Positions 17,325 to 27,930 of a stretch of 64,000 bases of DNA are shown here, in pieces. The stretch comes from Streptomyces sp. NBC_01669. GTDB lineage: Bacteria > Actinomycetota > Actinomycetes > Streptomycetales > Streptomycetaceae. The stretch is from contig NZ_JAPEQG010000001.1 in NCBI RefSeq assembly GCF_026339735.1, positions 2,356,001 through 2,420,000 on the forward strand, read 5' to 3'. The notes beneath the pieces were generated by a model, which had not been told where the DNA came from, did not search any database, and worked only from the letters and a program-made list of their open reading frames with translations. Numbering within the stretch: position 1 is the stretch's first letter; every line of letters starts with the position of its first letter. Both the position numbers and the translations under genes were made by a program.

Positions 17325-18251
17325 ATGACGACGCTGTCACCGCCTGCCACGGCGGGCCGCCCAGCCCCGCCGCCCCGGGGGCCCCACCGCAGGCGAGCAT
17401 GGGTCGGCTGGGGTTTCGTCGGACCGTTCGTCGCGGTCTTCGCCCTGGTGTTCCTGGCGCCGATCGCGTACTCGGTCTACCTGAGCCTCTTCCGCGCCCA
17501 GCTCGTCGGCGGCACCTCGTTCGTCGGCCTGGACAACTACAGCCGCGCGATGCAGGACCCGCAGTTCTGGTCGGCCCTCGGCCGGGTGAGCCTCTTCCTG
17601 CTGATTCAGGTGCCGGTCATGCTGGGCCTCGCGCTGCTCGTCGCCCTGGCCGTGGACAGCGGCCGGCTGCACGGCAGGAACTTCTTCCGTATCGCGATCT
17701 TCCTCCCGTACGCCGTGCCCGCCGTGGTCGCCTCCCTGATGTGGGCGTTCATGTACGGCACGCGCTTCGGGCTGGTCGGCAACATCAACGACACGTTCGG
17801 TGTCTCGCTGCCCGATCCACTCTCCCCCGGTCTGATCCTCGCCTCCATCGGCAACATCGTGACCTGGGAGTTCATGGGCTACAACATGCTGATCTTCTAC
17901 GCCGCGCTGCGGGTGATCCCGCATTCGCTGTACGAGGCCGCGGAGATCGACGGCGCCGGACAGCTCCGGGTCATCACCGCGATCAAGCTTCCCGCCATCC
18001 GCGGCGCCCTGGTCGTCGCCACCATTTTCTCGATCATCGGCAGCTTCCAGCTGTTCAACGAGCCGAGCATCCTGCAGAACCTGGCGCCCAACGCGATCAC
18101 CACGTACTTCACGCCCAACTTCTACACCTACTCGCTGGCCTTCTCCGGCCAGCAGCACAACTACGCGGCCACGGTGGCGATTCTCATGGGCATCTTCACC
18201 ATGATCATCGCCTACGCCGTGCAACTGCGCGGCATGCGAAAGGAAGCGTGA
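17325..18251 (+). CDS. Sugar ABC transporter permease (LacF/MalF type)
   Basis: A 308-residue protein with six predicted membrane helices. The first is WGFVGPFVAVFALVFLAPIA, the last AATVAILMGIFTMIIAYAV. The cytoplasmic EAA loop that docks the ATPase reads EAAEIDGAGQLRVITAIKLP. It is the first gene of the LacI-controlled operon and is followed by the second permease after 2 nt. No ATPase gene is in the operon; Streptomyces CUT1 systems commonly share the ATPase MsiK encoded elsewhere. Confidence 0.93.
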   Translation: MTTLSPPATAGRPAPPPRGPHRRRAWVGWGFVGPFVAVFALVFLAPIAYSVYLSLFRAQLVGGTSFVGLDNYSRAMQDPQFWSALGRVSLFLLIQVPVMLGLALLVALAVDSGRLHGRNFFRIAIFLPYAVPAVVASLMWAFMYGTRFGLVGNINDTFGVSLPDPLSPGLILASIGNIVTWEFMGYNMLIFYAALRVIPHSLYEAAEIDGAGQLRVITAIKLPAIRGALVVATIFSIIGSFQLFNEPSILQNLAPNAITTYFTPNFYTYSLAFSGQQHNYAATVAILMGIFTMIIAYAVQLRGMRKEA

Positions 18252-18253
18252 CG

Positions 18254-19195
18254 ATGGGAGCCTCCGCACCGACCGCCGCCCCTCTGTCGGAGGGCCTCCG
18301 CCCGCGCCGGGCCTCCGCATTGCGCACGCCGCACGCGAAGTCCATGGGCAGACGGCCCCGGCGCAGCGTCCTGCTCACCGTGCTCACCGGCCTGATGCTG
18401 GTCTACGCACTGGTGCCGCTCGTCTGGCTCGCCATCAATGCCACCAAGACCCAGCAGGGACTGCTCCATTCGTTCGGCCTGTGGTTCGACGCCGATTTCG
18501 CGCTGTGGAGCAATATCGGCGACACCTTGACGTACGACGACGGCGTCTTCGTCCGGTGGCTGCTGAACACACTGCTCTACGTGGTGGCGGGCGCGGGCGG
18601 AGCGACGTTTCTCGCCGTGCTCGGCGGCTACGCACTCGCCAAGTTCGACTTCCCGGGCAAGCGTGCGATCTTCGCCGTGGTCATCGGTGCGGTGGCGGTC
18701 CCCGGCACGGCACTGGCCGTCCCGACGTTCCTGATGTTCAGCCAGATGGGGCTGACCAATACGCCCTGGGCCGTGATCATCCCCTCGCTGATCTCCCCGT
18801 TCGGCCTCTATCTCATGTGGGTCTTCGCCGCCGACGCGATCCCCGTGGAGCTGCTGGAGGCTGCGCGCATCGACGGTGCGAGCGAGCTGCGCACCTTCTT
18901 CACCGTGAGCCTCCCCCTGCTCGCCCCGGGCATTGTCACGGTGCTCCTTTTCACCATGGTCGCCACCTGGAACAACTACTTCCTGCCGCTGATCATGATC
19001 AAGGATCCGGACTGGTACCCGCTCACGCTGGGCCTGAGCTCCTGGAACGACCAGGCGTCCACCGCGGGCGGTGAACCCGTCTTCAACCTCGTGATCACCG
19101 GATCGCTCCTCACCATCGTCCCGCTGATCGCCGCATTCCTGCTTCTCCAGCGGCACTGGCAGTCGGGACTGGCCGCCGGAAGCGTCAAGGAGTGA
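18254..19195 (+). CDS. Sugar ABC transporter permease (LacG/MalG type)
   Basis: A 313-residue second permease of the CUT1 pair, six helices, with EAA loop EAARIDGASELRTFFTVSLP. ATG 18254 is chosen because AGGAAG lies 7 nt upstream; GTG 18248 would be too close. With the preceding gene it forms the heterodimeric channel used by the binding protein encoded next. Confidence 0.93.
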   Translation: MGASAPTAAPLSEGLRPRRASALRTPHAKSMGRRPRRSVLLTVLTGLMLVYALVPLVWLAINATKTQQGLLHSFGLWFDADFALWSNIGDTLTYDDGVFVRWLLNTLLYVVAGAGGATFLAVLGGYALAKFDFPGKRAIFAVVIGAVAVPGTALAVPTFLMFSQMGLTNTPWAVIIPSLISPFGLYLMWVFAADAIPVELLEAARIDGASELRTFFTVSLPLLAPGIVTVLLFTMVATWNNYFLPLIMIKDPDWYPLTLGLSSWNDQASTAGGEPVFNLVITGSLLTIVPLIAAFLLLQRHWQSGLAAGSVKE

Positions 19196-19249
19196 ACCGC
19201 ACCACCGACTTCCCTCTCGTTCCCGGCTGTTCACTGACAACGAAGTGAG

Positions 19250-20590
19250 ATGACACAGATGATCAAGAAAGCACGCCGTACCGCGAGAGCCGCTGGAGTG
19301 GCCTGCGTGCTCACGCTCGCACTCGGTCTGACGGCCTGCGGTTCCTCCGACTCCGGCACCGACGGCGCGGGCGACCCGCAGGCAGCGCTCGAAAAGGGCG
19401 GCACGATCACGGTCTGGGCGTGGGAGCCCACCCTGAAGCAGGTGGCCAAGGACTTCGAGGCCGAGCACCCCAAGGTCAAGGTCAAGCTGGTCAACGCGGG
19501 TACCGGCGACGACCAGTACAAAGCGCTCCAGAACGCGATCTCGGCCGGTTCCGGCGTGCCGGACGTCGCCCAGATCGAGTACTACGCGCTGGGTCAGTTC
19601 TCGCTGGCCAAGTCCCTCACCGACCTGTCGGGTCGCGGCGCGGGCAAGCTGGCGAGCAGCTACTCGCCCGGCCCGTGGAACGCGGTCGAGGACGGCGGCA
19701 AGGTCTACGCGCTGCCGATGGACTCCGGCCCGATGGCGCTCTTCTACAACAAGGACGTCTTCGACAAGCACCACATCAAGGTGCCGGCCACGTGGGACGA
19801 GTACGTCGAAGCGGCCCGGAAGCTGCACAAGGCCGATCCGCACGCCTACATCGCCAACGACACCGGCGACGCCGGTTTCACCACCAGTCTGATCTGGCAG
19901 GCCGGCGGACGCCCCTACGGTGTCAAGGGCACGGACGTGTCCATCGACTTCTCCGACGCGGGGACCACCACCTACACCAAGACCTGGCAGAAGCTCCTCG
20001 ACGACGACCTGCTGGCGCCGGTCAGCAGCTGGAGCGACGAGTGGTACAAGGGCCTGTCGGACGGCACCATCGCCACCCTTGCCACCGGCGCCTGGATGCC
20101 GGCCAACCTGGTGTCGGGTGCACCCGACGCCGCCGGGTCCTGGCGGGCCGCTCCGCTGCCCCAGTGGAAGGCTGGTGACCCGGCGAGCGCCGAGAACGGC
20201 GGCAGTTCGCTGGCCATCCCCGAGAAGAGCGGCAAGAAGGACCTCGCGTACGCCTTCCTGGAGTACGCCGACGCCGGTGCCGGTGTGAAGTCCCGCATCA
20301 AGAACGGCGCGTTCCCGGCCACCACGGCCGACCTCAAGTCCAAGGAGTTCCTGGACGCCACGTTCGACTACTTCGGCGGGCAGCAGGCCAACAAGGTCTT
20401 CGCCGAGTCGGCGGCCAATGTCGCGGACGACTGGTCGTACCTGCCGTTCCAGGCGTACGCGAACTCCATCTTCAACGACAAGGTGGGCAAGGCGTACTCC
20501 TCGGGCACCCGGCTGGCCGACGGGCTTACCCAGTGGCAGGACGCCTCCCGCACGTACGGCACCGAACAGGGCTTCAACGTCGGCAAGTGA
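19250..20590 (+). CDS. Sugar-binding lipoprotein of the ABC transporter
   Basis: A 446-residue protein. It has a lipoprotein signal, basic KKARRTARAA then a hydrophobic core, with lipobox LTAC followed by GSSDSGTDG. The mature protein is an extracellular solute-binding protein of family 1, with typical segments ITVWAWEPT, ALPMDSGPMALFYNKDVF and WMPANLVSG. It would capture beta-galactosides outside the membrane and deliver them to the two permeases. A strong hairpin follows its stop, which would let it be made in excess over downstream gene products. Confidence 0.93.
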   Translation: MTQMIKKARRTARAAGVACVLTLALGLTACGSSDSGTDGAGDPQAALEKGGTITVWAWEPTLKQVAKDFEAEHPKVKVKLVNAGTGDDQYKALQNAISAGSGVPDVAQIEYYALGQFSLAKSLTDLSGRGAGKLASSYSPGPWNAVEDGGKVYALPMDSGPMALFYNKDVFDKHHIKVPATWDEYVEAARKLHKADPHAYIANDTGDAGFTTSLIWQAGGRPYGVKGTDVSIDFSDAGTTTYTKTWQKLLDDDLLAPVSSWSDEWYKGLSDGTIATLATGAWMPANLVSGAPDAAGSWRAAPLPQWKAGDPASAENGGSSLAIPEKSGKKDLAYAFLEYADAGAGVKSRIKNGAFPATTADLKSKEFLDATFDYFGGQQANKVFAESAANVADDWSYLPFQAYANSIFNDKVGKAYSSGTRLADGLTQWQDASRTYGTEQGFNVGK

Positions 20591-20603
20591 CGTCGGCCGC
20601 ACC

Positions 20604-20638
20604 GGCGGCGGTTGGCAGCCGAGCTGCCAACCGCCGCC
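20604..20638 (+). terminator. Hairpin between binding protein and beta-galactosidase
   Basis: GGCGGCGGTTGGCAGC (20604-20619) pairs perfectly with its complement at 20623-20638 across a CGA loop. The 16-bp stem has no T-run. It is likely a partial terminator or mRNA-stabilising structure that sets binding protein above enzyme levels. Confidence 0.65.
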
Positions 20639-20663
20639 CGCCCCCATCCTTACAAGGAGCACG

Positions 20664-22751
20664 ATGACCCCCGCCCCCTCGCCCCGCTGGCTGCGCTGGC
20701 CGGCCGGCACCCCCACACAGCGGTTCGCGTACGGCGCCGACTACAACCCGGAACAGTGGCCGCGCGAGGTGTGGCACGAAGACATCCGGCTGATGCGCGA
20801 CGCGGGTGTCAACATCGTGTCGCTGGCCATCTTCTCCTGGGCGCGCATCCAACCGGGCCCGGACGTATGGGACTTCGAGTGGCTCGACGAGATCATGGAC
20901 CTGCTGCACGGAGGCGGCATAGCAGTTGACCTGGCCACCGCGACCGCTTCTCCACCGCCGTGGCTGACCACGCTGCACCCGGAGATCCTGCCGGTCAACG
21001 AGGTCGGCGAGACCGTCTGGCCAGGTGCCCGCCAGCACTGGCGGCCCACGTCGCCGGTGTTCCGGGAGTACGCGCTGAAGATGGCCGCCGCCATGGCCGA
21101 GCGCTACGCCGGCCATCCCGCACTGGCGGCCTGGCACATCTCCAACGAACTGGGCTGCCACAACATCTACGACTACTCCGACGACGCGGCCCGCGCCTTC
21201 AGGACCTGGCTGACCGCGCGGTACGGCACCCTCGATGCGCTCAACTTCGCCTGGGGTACGTCGTTCTGGTCCCAGCGCTACTCCGGCTGGGACCAGATAC
21301 TGCCGCCCCGGCTGGCCGCCTCGCACCCCAACCCGACCCAGCAGATCGACTTCAAACGGTTCTCCTCCGACGCCCTCAAGGACTATCTGCGGGCCGAACG
21401 TGACCTGCTGTCCCGGATCACCCCGGACGTGCCGGTGACCACCAACTTCATGGTGATGGGCGAAACCAAGGGCATGCACTACGCCGACTGGGCCGCCGAG
21501 GTGGACTTCGTCTCCAACGACCACTACCTCCACCCGGGACCGCAGGGCCTGGACGAACTGTCCTTCTCCGCCAACCTCACCGGCAACATCGCGGGCGGAC
21601 ACCCGTGGTTCCTGATGGAGCACTCCACCAGCGCGGTCAACTGGCAGGACGTCAACGCCGCCAAGCGGGACGGTGCACTGGCCCGCGACTCGCTGCTCCA
21701 TGTGGCCCACGGAGCGGACGCGGTCTGCTTCTTCCAGTGGCGCCAGTCGGCAGCGGGCGCCGAGAAGTACCACTCGGCCATGGTTCCGCACGCCGGGGCC
21801 GACAGCGACGTGTTCCGTGCCGCGGCCGGTCTCGGCAGCCTGCTGGGCGAACTGCGCGAGGTCGTCGGGTCGTCGCGGCTGCCCGCCCGCGCCGCGATCC
21901 TCTTCGACTGGGAGTCGTGGTGGGGCGCCGAGCTGGACTCCCACCCGACTTCCCGGCTGCGCTACCGGCAGGAGGCACTCGACTGGTACTCGGCGTTCCT
22001 CGGACTCGGGGTGCGGGCCGACGTCATCCACCAGGGCGCCGCACTCGACGGCTACGACCTGGTGGTCGCACCGACCCTCTACATGGTGCCGCGCACCCTC
22101 GCCAAGGAGCTGACGAACTACGTCGAGGGCGGTGGCCACCTGGTGACCACCTACTTCTCGGGTGTCGTCGACGAGAACGACCACGTCTGGCTGGGGGGTT
22201 ACCCGGGCGCGCTGCGCGAGCTGCTCGGCATCAGGATCGAGGAGTTCGCGCCGCTGCCCGACGGACAGAGCGTCGCACTCGACAACGGCTGTGCCGGAAC
22301 GCTGTGGACCGACCGGATCACCGTCACCGACCCGGCCGTCGAGGTGCTGTCCTCCTACCGCACGGGCGACCTGGCCGGCCGACCCGCCCTCACCCGGCGC
22401 CGCGTGGGCCGGGGCTCGGCCACCCATGTGTCCACCCGGCTGGGCGTGGAGGGCCTTCCGGACGTCCTGTCGCATCTGCTCGGGGAAGCGGATGTGTCCA
22501 GCGAACTGCCGGAAGCGGTACGGGGCCGGGTCGAGCTGGTGGTCCGCGGCTCCGGCACCGCCGCGTACTGGTTCCTGGTCAACCGCACGGACGAGCCGGT
22601 GGAACTGAATGCGCTGACAGGTGAGTTGCTCGCCGGAACGGCCGGCGGCCCTCCCCCTGGTCCGGTGGCGCGAGTCGTTCTGGAGCCCCGCGGCGTGGTC
22701 GTCGTACGCAAACCCGGCAGCGCCCCTGTCCCGGAGAGGGAACTCCCGTGA
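20664..22751 (+). CDS. Beta-galactosidase, glycoside hydrolase family 42
   Basis: A 695-residue protein, the normal GH42 length. The N-terminal TIM barrel starts RFAYGADYNPEQWP; the acid/base Glu is E162 in AWHISNELGCH and the nucleophile E319 in WFLMEHSTSAVNW. Trimerisation and C-terminal beta domains follow. No signal peptide is present, so it acts inside the cell on imported galactosides. AGGAG precedes ATG 20664. It is the catabolic gene of the LacI operon. Confidence 0.95.
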   Translation: MTPAPSPRWLRWPAGTPTQRFAYGADYNPEQWPREVWHEDIRLMRDAGVNIVSLAIFSWARIQPGPDVWDFEWLDEIMDLLHGGGIAVDLATATASPPPWLTTLHPEILPVNEVGETVWPGARQHWRPTSPVFREYALKMAAAMAERYAGHPALAAWHISNELGCHNIYDYSDDAARAFRTWLTARYGTLDALNFAWGTSFWSQRYSGWDQILPPRLAASHPNPTQQIDFKRFSSDALKDYLRAERDLLSRITPDVPVTTNFMVMGETKGMHYADWAAEVDFVSNDHYLHPGPQGLDELSFSANLTGNIAGGHPWFLMEHSTSAVNWQDVNAAKRDGALARDSLLHVAHGADAVCFFQWRQSAAGAEKYHSAMVPHAGADSDVFRAAAGLGSLLGELREVVGSSRLPARAAILFDWESWWGAELDSHPTSRLRYRQEALDWYSAFLGLGVRADVIHQGAALDGYDLVVAPTLYMVPRTLAKELTNYVEGGGHLVTTYFSGVVDENDHVWLGGYPGALRELLGIRIEEFAPLPDGQSVALDNGCAGTLWTDRITVTDPAVEVLSSYRTGDLAGRPALTRRRVGRGSATHVSTRLGVEGLPDVLSHLLGEADVSSELPEAVRGRVELVVRGSGTAAYWFLVNRTDEPVELNALTGELLAGTAGGPPPGPVARVVLEPRGVVVVRKPGSAPVPERELP

Positions 22752-22831
22752 CCCGCCACGGATAACGAGCCCGGACAACGCGGGAACCGCACCGCCCGGA
22801 CCCTGTCCAACGCCGCACCGTGGGAGTCGAC

Positions 22832-24037
22832 ATGGCCGACCGCACAGCACGACAACACAGCCCGGCCGCACCCGAAGCCGCCGATACACCGGTCTTCAGC
22901 GGCGTCGCCGTGGTGGCGTCCTGCGTGGGCTTCGTCCTCATCGGTGCGCTCCAGGCCCTTTACGGGCCCGCCATCCCGGCGTTGCGCGAGAGATTCGACC
23001 TCACCCCGTCGGCTGCCGGGCTCGCCCTGAGCGCACACTTCGTGGGTGGAGTGACCGGCGTCCTGCTGTTCGGGCCGTTGAACGGACGGATCGGCAACCG
23101 CCGGACCCTCGGCGGCTCGTATCTGCTGATGGCCGTCGGCGCCGCGGGTTTCGCGGTGGCGCCGGACTGGCCGGTGGCGCTGGCCATGGCGCTGCTGGCC
23201 GGTCTCGGCTTCGGTGGGGTCGACTACGGGCTCAACCAGCTCTTCGCGACCGGCTTCGGCCGCCGCTCCACCGCCATGCTGAACATCCTCAACGCCCATT
23301 TCGGTGTGGGTGCCGTCCTCGGCCCCGCAGTGATCGGCGCGGTGGGCTCCGAGCACTACGCGGCCGTTTTCCTCGGCTTCGCGCTGGCCGCACTGCCGCT
23401 GCTGCTGTGCCTGGGCGGTGTGCGGGACACCGGCGCGCCGGAGACGGATGGCCACCCCGCACCACCGGTGGCCACCGGTGCCCGGATCCGCAACCGCAGC
23501 CTGGGCACCGTACTCGCCGCCTTTGTGGTGTTGTACGTCCTTCATGTCGGCATCGAGGCGGGCGTCGGCGGCTGGGAGCCCACCCATCTGCAGACGGTCG
23601 GCTTCGGCGCGGGGGTCGCGGCCACCGCCACGTCCGTCTACTGGCTGATGATGACGGCCGGCCGATTCCTGGTGGCACCGCTCGCACTGCGCTTCTCCGC
23701 CCCTTCCCTCATCGCTGTGTCCTGCGCAGGCATGACGGTCTGCCTGTTGCTGTCCTCGATACCGGAGTTCGCGCCGTACGCGTACGCGGGCGTCGGCCTG
23801 TTCATCGCGCCGATCTTCCCGACCGGTCTGCCCTGGCTCAACAGGGCGGCGCCGCAGGCCCGTCGAGCCGGGGCGATGGTGATCGCCGCCTCGATGGCGG
23901 GCGGTGTCGCCGCGGGCCCTGTGCTCGGCATGACCATCGAATGGTCGGGGATCCGCACGGTGCCGCTGCTGCTCGGCGCCGCCTCCGCGCTCTGCCTGCT
24001 GGCGACGCTGTGGCTGACCCGCGTCACTCGGCAGTAG
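22832..24037 (+). CDS. MFS transporter
   Basis: A 401-residue protein with twelve hydrophobic segments. The loop 2-3 region contains the MFS signature as GPLNGRIGNRRTLGG. ATG 22832 with GGGAG 7 nt upstream is used. It follows the beta-galactosidase by 80 nt on the same strand and may belong to the operon, for example as a sugar effluxer, but similarity alone does not give the substrate. Confidence 0.85.
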   Translation: MADRTARQHSPAAPEAADTPVFSGVAVVASCVGFVLIGALQALYGPAIPALRERFDLTPSAAGLALSAHFVGGVTGVLLFGPLNGRIGNRRTLGGSYLLMAVGAAGFAVAPDWPVALAMALLAGLGFGGVDYGLNQLFATGFGRRSTAMLNILNAHFGVGAVLGPAVIGAVGSEHYAAVFLGFALAALPLLLCLGGVRDTGAPETDGHPAPPVATGARIRNRSLGTVLAAFVVLYVLHVGIEAGVGGWEPTHLQTVGFGAGVAATATSVYWLMMTAGRFLVAPLALRFSAPSLIAVSCAGMTVCLLLSSIPEFAPYAYAGVGLFIAPIFPTGLPWLNRAAPQARRAGAMVIAASMAGGVAAGPVLGMTIEWSGIRTVPLLLGAASALCLLATLWLTRVTRQ

Positions 24038-24193
24038 TCCGCGAAGGAAGCGGCCGGGGGCAGAGCCTCGACGCCGCGACGGATTCCAGCGTCCGCCATT
24101 CGAGTGAAGGTGCGTCGGCTCTGCGTGTACGAAGACCGGGCCGCCCGCCTCCCCGTATCAGATAGCGGCAATGACCACGGTTCGAGAAGCACG

Positions 24194-25717
24194 ATGACGG
24201 CCCCCGGCCCGGCGCGGGAGGCGGCCCCCGGTGCCTCACGGACAGGCCTTCCGCAGCAGCCGCGCGAACGGGTACGGACAGCACCCGGCAGGACGGCGAA
24301 CACCCGTCCCGTGCCGGCGTGGAGGACACTCTGGCCGGCTGCGCTCTGTCTCCTGCCACTCGGTCTGCTCGGGGCGGCGGCGTGGTACGGGCGGTGGGTC
24401 CGGCCCGGGGCGGACGAGTGGTGCTTTCTTCCCGTCGTGCGGGACGAGGGGCTCCCTGGAATCGTCGGGAAGTTCTATCTCGGGGACAACGGGCGGATCG
24501 CGAACGCCGTTCTGGTCTGGGCGTACGGGACGTTCGGCGTGGCGGGGCACCAGTGGTTCGGGCTGGTCAGCGGTGTGGTCACGCTGGGGATCCTGTGGGC
24601 GGTGACCGTATCGGCGCTGCGCCGGGGCGGTCTGACGGCGCCACGCGGAGTCCCCTTGCTCGTGGCGTCGATGGTGACGGCCGTCTTTCTGTTCGCGACA
24701 CCCAACACGTACAAGACGTTCTACTGGCCCGCGTCGTCCGTCTCGCACACCATGGCGCCGGTTCTGGCCTGTGCCGCGGCCGTTCCGCTGCTCCGGGCCC
24801 GGTCGCGCAGGGGGAGGCGCTGCGCGCTGGTCACCGTTTTCGCGACGGGTCTGTGCATGGGGACACTGTCGGAGGAGGCGTCCGTCGTCGTGCTCGTCGT
24901 CCTGTCGGCCGTTCTGCTGATCCTCGCCGGGCGGCACCGTGCCGGTGTGCGGCGGTGGTGCCTGGCGGGCATGGCGGGGACCTTGACCGGGACGCTCGTG
25001 CTCTACACGTCGCCGGGCGCGAGGATCCGGCGGGAGCGATTCGACACGGACGGACTGTCCTTCCTCGCTCCCGACTCGCTTCTCGGGTCCCTGCGCGGCT
25101 TCGGGCACATCCTGGGAACGCTCCTCACCACGTGGGCCTATCTGGGGGCGGTCGCGGCGGGGGTCCTGCTGGGGCTGCTCATCAGGGGGCCCGGTGGGCG
25201 GCGTGTGGTCCTGCCGGGGCGCTGGCCGCTACTGTCCTGCGCCGGTGTCCTCGCGTTCCTGGTCTCCGGCTATCTCTGCACGGTCGTCGCGTATCCCGCC
25301 TTCGGCGCGAGCGTGATGACCTCCTCGCGGATCTGGAACGACTACCTGCTGCTGTACGTCGCGGTGCTCGTCGGGGCCGGCGCGCTGGTGGGACTCGCCC
25401 TGGGTCTGCGCGTGCGGCGCACCGGTGCGGTGCAGGCGGCCGGCGCGGGTGTGTGTGCCGTCGTGTGCCTCGCGCTCGCCGTCCCGCTGGGTCAGCTCGA
25501 ACGTGACATGCGCGTCCGGGCGGTGAAGTGGGACCGCCAGGACCGGTGGATGCGCGCGCGTGCGGCGGAGGGCGACCGGGTTCTCCCGTACAAGCCGCTG
25601 TCGGTCGGCGGCATGGTGGAACCGTTCCGTCAGCACGGGCGGAAGGTCTGGCCGGCCACATGCGTCGCCGACTACTACCACCTGGAGCGGATCACCTACT
25701 CGCTACGGCTCCCCTGA
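24194..25717 (+). CDS. Polytopic membrane protein (DUF6056-like)
   Basis: A 507-residue protein with about ten membrane helices. The first extracytoplasmic loop contains a [19 protein letters not shown] segment and DNGRIAN, and a later loop contains [21 protein letters not shown]. This layout (acidic residues after helix 1, long loops) resembles GT-C-fold glycosyltransferases and DUF6056 proteins of Streptomyces. ATG 24194 is chosen because the in-frame upstream part has no coding character. Its 3' end overlaps the convergent phosphatase gene by 26 nt. Confidence 0.7.
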   Translation: MTAPGPAREAAPGASRTGLPQQPRERVRTAPGRTANTRPVPAWRTLWPAALCLLPLGLLGAAAWYGRWVRPGADEWCFLPVVRDEGLPGIVGKFYLGDNGRIANAVLVWAYGTFGVAGHQWFGLVSGVVTLGILWAVTVSALRRGGLTAPRGVPLLVASMVTAVFLFATPNTYKTFYWPASSVSHTMAPVLACAAAVPLLRARSRRGRRCALVTVFATGLCMGTLSEEASVVVLVVLSAVLLILAGRHRAGVRRWCLAGMAGTLTGTLVLYTSPGARIRRERFDTDGLSFLAPDSLLGSLRGFGHILGTLLTTWAYLGAVAAGVLLGLLIRGPGGRRVVLPGRWPLLSCAGVLAFLVSGYLCTVVAYPAFGASVMTSSRIWNDYLLLYVAVLVGAGALVGLALGLRVRRTGAVQAAGAGVCAVVCLALAVPLGQLERDMRVRAVKWDRQDRWMRARAAEGDRVLPYKPLSVGGMVEPFRQHGRKVWPATCVADYYHLERITYSLRLP

Positions 25718-26828
25718 CCGGGCCGGACGCCTTCGTGATCGCGATCAGGACGGCGTCGTCACCCAGGTGCCCACCGGCGTGCCGCAACAGGTCGGTCCGG
25801 AGATGCTCGACGAGGGCGTCGGGGCCGGTGCCCTCCCACGTGGCGAGCCGGTCGGCGAGCGGGTAGAAGATGCCGCTGCGGTCGCGTGCCTCGATGACGC
25901 CGTCGGTGTAGAGGAGCAGCAGATCGCCGGGGCGGAAGCCGAAGGTCTCGACCTCGTACTCGTTCGCCGACACGATGCCGAACCCCAGCGGGAGCGCGGG
26001 CTCCCTGACCTCCAGCGTCTGTACCCGGCCGTCGCGGAGCAGCAGCGGAGGGGGATGCCCGCAGTTCACCAGCCGGACGCAGTGGTCGTCCTCGTTGACA
26101 TCCAGGACCAGCGCGGTCACGAACGATTCGTCGTACTCCGGGTCCGCCTCGGCGAGCTGGGCCATGTTCCAGTACGAGGCGTTGGCGATGTGCGCCACGG
26201 CTCCGGGCAGCGAAAGGTTCTCGTACGCCGCCCCGCGGAACGCCCCCACCACCACCGCGGCGTCGTCGACGGCGGGCAGGCCGCTGCCGCGGACGTCGCC
26301 GACCACCAGGCGGGTGCCGCCCGGGGCGGGCACCGCGGCGTACAGGTCACCGCCGATCTGGGCCTCCTCCTCCGCCGCGATGTACACGGACGCGATGCTC
26401 AATGGGCCGATCCGGTGGGGCAGCGGGTGCAGCAGGACCTGTTGTGCGATGACGGCCACCGAACGCACCCGGTCCAGTTGCTGCTCGTGGCGGTCGAGGG
26501 CATGGCGGAAGACCACCAGGAAGACGGAGATCACGACGACGGCGGCGATCTGGGCCTCGTGGTTCGGTGTCCCGACGCCGCCGTGCAGAGCCGCTATGGC
26601 GACCTGGGCCGCCACGGCCAGTGCTCCGACGACGGCCGTCAGGCCGGGGCCGGCGAAGGAGGCGGTGATCGCGGGCGCGGCGACGAGGAACGGGCCGAGG
26701 TGGATGGACTCCGGGGTGTTGAGGTCGATCAGCGCGATGGTTGCTATGACGGCGATCGGCACGGCGAGCAGTCCCTGGCTCAGCCGCCGGGACGGGGTGA
26801 GGCGGTTGTCTCTGTGCCGCACGCGCAT
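25692..26828 (-). CDS. Membrane-anchored SpoIIE-family PP2C phosphatase
   Basis: A 378-residue protein. Three to four hydrophobic helices lie in the first 110 residues. A SpoIIE/RsbU-type PP2C domain follows, with metal-binding motifs [57 protein letters not shown] and GDDAVLIAI. Such proteins dephosphorylate anti-anti-sigma factors in Streptomyces stress signalling. No PAS or GAF sensor is present, so sensing may use the membrane domain. No partner switch gene is adjacent. Confidence 0.9.
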   Translation of the reverse strand: MRVRHRDNRLTPSRRLSQGLLAVPIAVIATIALIDLNTPESIHLGPFLVAAPAITASFAGPGLTAVVGALAVAAQVAIAALHGGVGTPNHEAQIAAVVVISVFLVVFRHALDRHEQQLDRVRSVAVIAQQVLLHPLPHRIGPLSIASVYIAAEEEAQIGGDLYAAVPAPGGTRLVVGDVRGSGLPAVDDAAVVVGAFRGAAYENLSLPGAVAHIANASYWNMAQLAEADPEYDESFVTALVLDVNEDDHCVRLVNCGHPPPLLLRDGRVQTLEVREPALPLGFGIVSANEYEVETFGFRPGDLLLLYTDGVIEARDRSGIFYPLADRLATWEGTGPDALVEHLRTDLLRHAGGHLGDDAVLIAITKASGPVRGAVASR

Positions 26829-26978
26829 GTCTTCTGCTTACACCCCTGTCGACCGGTCCGCGCCCCGTGGATGTCAGGGGATCCTCAGGTGCGTCACCCG
26901 CACGGACCGCGTGCGTTCGCCGGCTCCGGGCGCCCGGTCCACGATCGGGGTCCGTGTACCGAGGGGAGAAAAACGATC

Positions 26979-27479
26979 GTGGACGCATGGAACTCGCAGA
27001 ACAGCTACGGGCAGCCGCAGCAGCGGACCGGATACCTCCGCCCGAAACCGCCCCGGCTCCGTGTCGACGCGGCGCGGCTGTGGGCGGGCGGTGCCATGAC
27101 CGCCGTCGTCGCCGCGCTCACCGCCGTCGTCGGGGTGCTCCTCGTCCGCGGGGTCCTGGACGTGCCCCTCTTCGCGCCGGAGAGCGCCGGAGCGATGGGC
27201 GACGCCTCGACGGGGCTGCTGGCCGCCGGGGCCGCGCTGGCGGCGCTGGCGGGGACGGCGTTGCTGCATCTGCTGATCGTCGCGACGTCGCAGCCGGGCC
27301 CGTTCTTCGTCTGCATCGTCGTCCTCGCCACTGCCGTCATGGTGCTGCTGCCCTTCACCACATCGGTCCCCGTGGACGCCAAGATCGGCTCGGCGGCCGT
27401 CTGTCTCGCCGTCGGGACCGCGATCGGTTTTCTGCTGTCCGCCGCCGGCCGCAGCTCGGTACGACGCTCCCCCTACTGA
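26979..27479 (+). CDS. DUF6069-type four-helix membrane protein
   Basis: A 166-residue protein. The polar N-terminus MDAWNSQNSYGQPQQRTGYL is followed by four hydrophobic segments (AVVAALTAVVGVLLVRGVL; LLAAGAALAALAGTALLHLLI; PFFVCIVVLATAVMVLLP; SAAVCLAVGTAIGFLLSAA), the DUF6069 pattern. GTG 26979 has GAGGGGAGAA 8-18 nt upstream. Function unknown. Confidence 0.78.
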   Translation: MDAWNSQNSYGQPQQRTGYLRPKPPRLRVDAARLWAGGAMTAVVAALTAVVGVLLVRGVLDVPLFAPESAGAMGDASTGLLAAGAALAALAGTALLHLLIVATSQPGPFFVCIVVLATAVMVLLPFTTSVPVDAKIGSAAVCLAVGTAIGFLLSAAGRSSVRRSPY

Positions 27480-27576
27480 CGGCCGGCCGGGTCCGGGGCG
27501 TTCGGGGCGCACCGTCTCGGCGCGGGCCGCGTCCGTACGAGGTGTCACTCCCGCCGACCGGGACCCTCCGGAGCTG

Positions 27577-27930
27577 TCATTTCTCCTCGGTCAGCTGGGC
27601 GTCGAGTTCGTCGAAGAGCAGCTCGCCGTGGTCGATCTGGCCGGTCCGGTACGCGGAGCGCGCCACCATGTGCGCGGCGACCGGTCCGGTCATCATCTGG
27701 AAGAACCCGATGAGTGCGAGCGTGGCGAGGTCCATGCCGCTGCGCAGTCGCAGCGCGACCCCGGCGAGGACCAGCAGCATGCCGAGGCTCTGCGGCTTCG
27801 TCGCGGCGTGGCTGCGCGACAGGACGTCCGGCAGCCGCAGCATGCCGATCACTCCGAGCAGACAGACGGCGGCGCCGATGAGGATCAGGACCGCGCCGGT
27901 CGTGTCGACGATCTGGAGCCAGACGTTCAC
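27577..27930 (-). CDS. mnhG: Na+/H+ antiporter subunit G
   Basis: A 117-residue protein with three membrane helices. Family signature GMLRLPDVLSRSHAATKPQSLG is present, as in MnhG/MrpG/PhaG, the small subunit of the multisubunit Mrp-type cation/proton antiporter. It is last in a truncated mnhE-F-G run with 4-nt overlaps. Without mnhA-D in the window it cannot form the transporter by itself. Confidence 0.9.
   Translation of the reverse strand: MNVWLQIVDTTGAVLILIGAAVCLLGVIGMLRLPDVLSRSHAATKPQSLGMLLVLAGVALRLRSGMDLATLALIGFFQMMTGPVAAHMVARSAYRTGQIDHGELLFDELDAQLTEEK

Noticed and set aside
18212-20716. 834-codon minus-strand frame opposite the sugar transporter genes
   Set aside because: Antisense shadow of three clear genes, with low-complexity Arg/Gly/Val composition typical of GC-rich third positions.
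20574-22889. 771-codon minus-strand frame
   Set aside because: Shadow of the GH42 beta-galactosidase.
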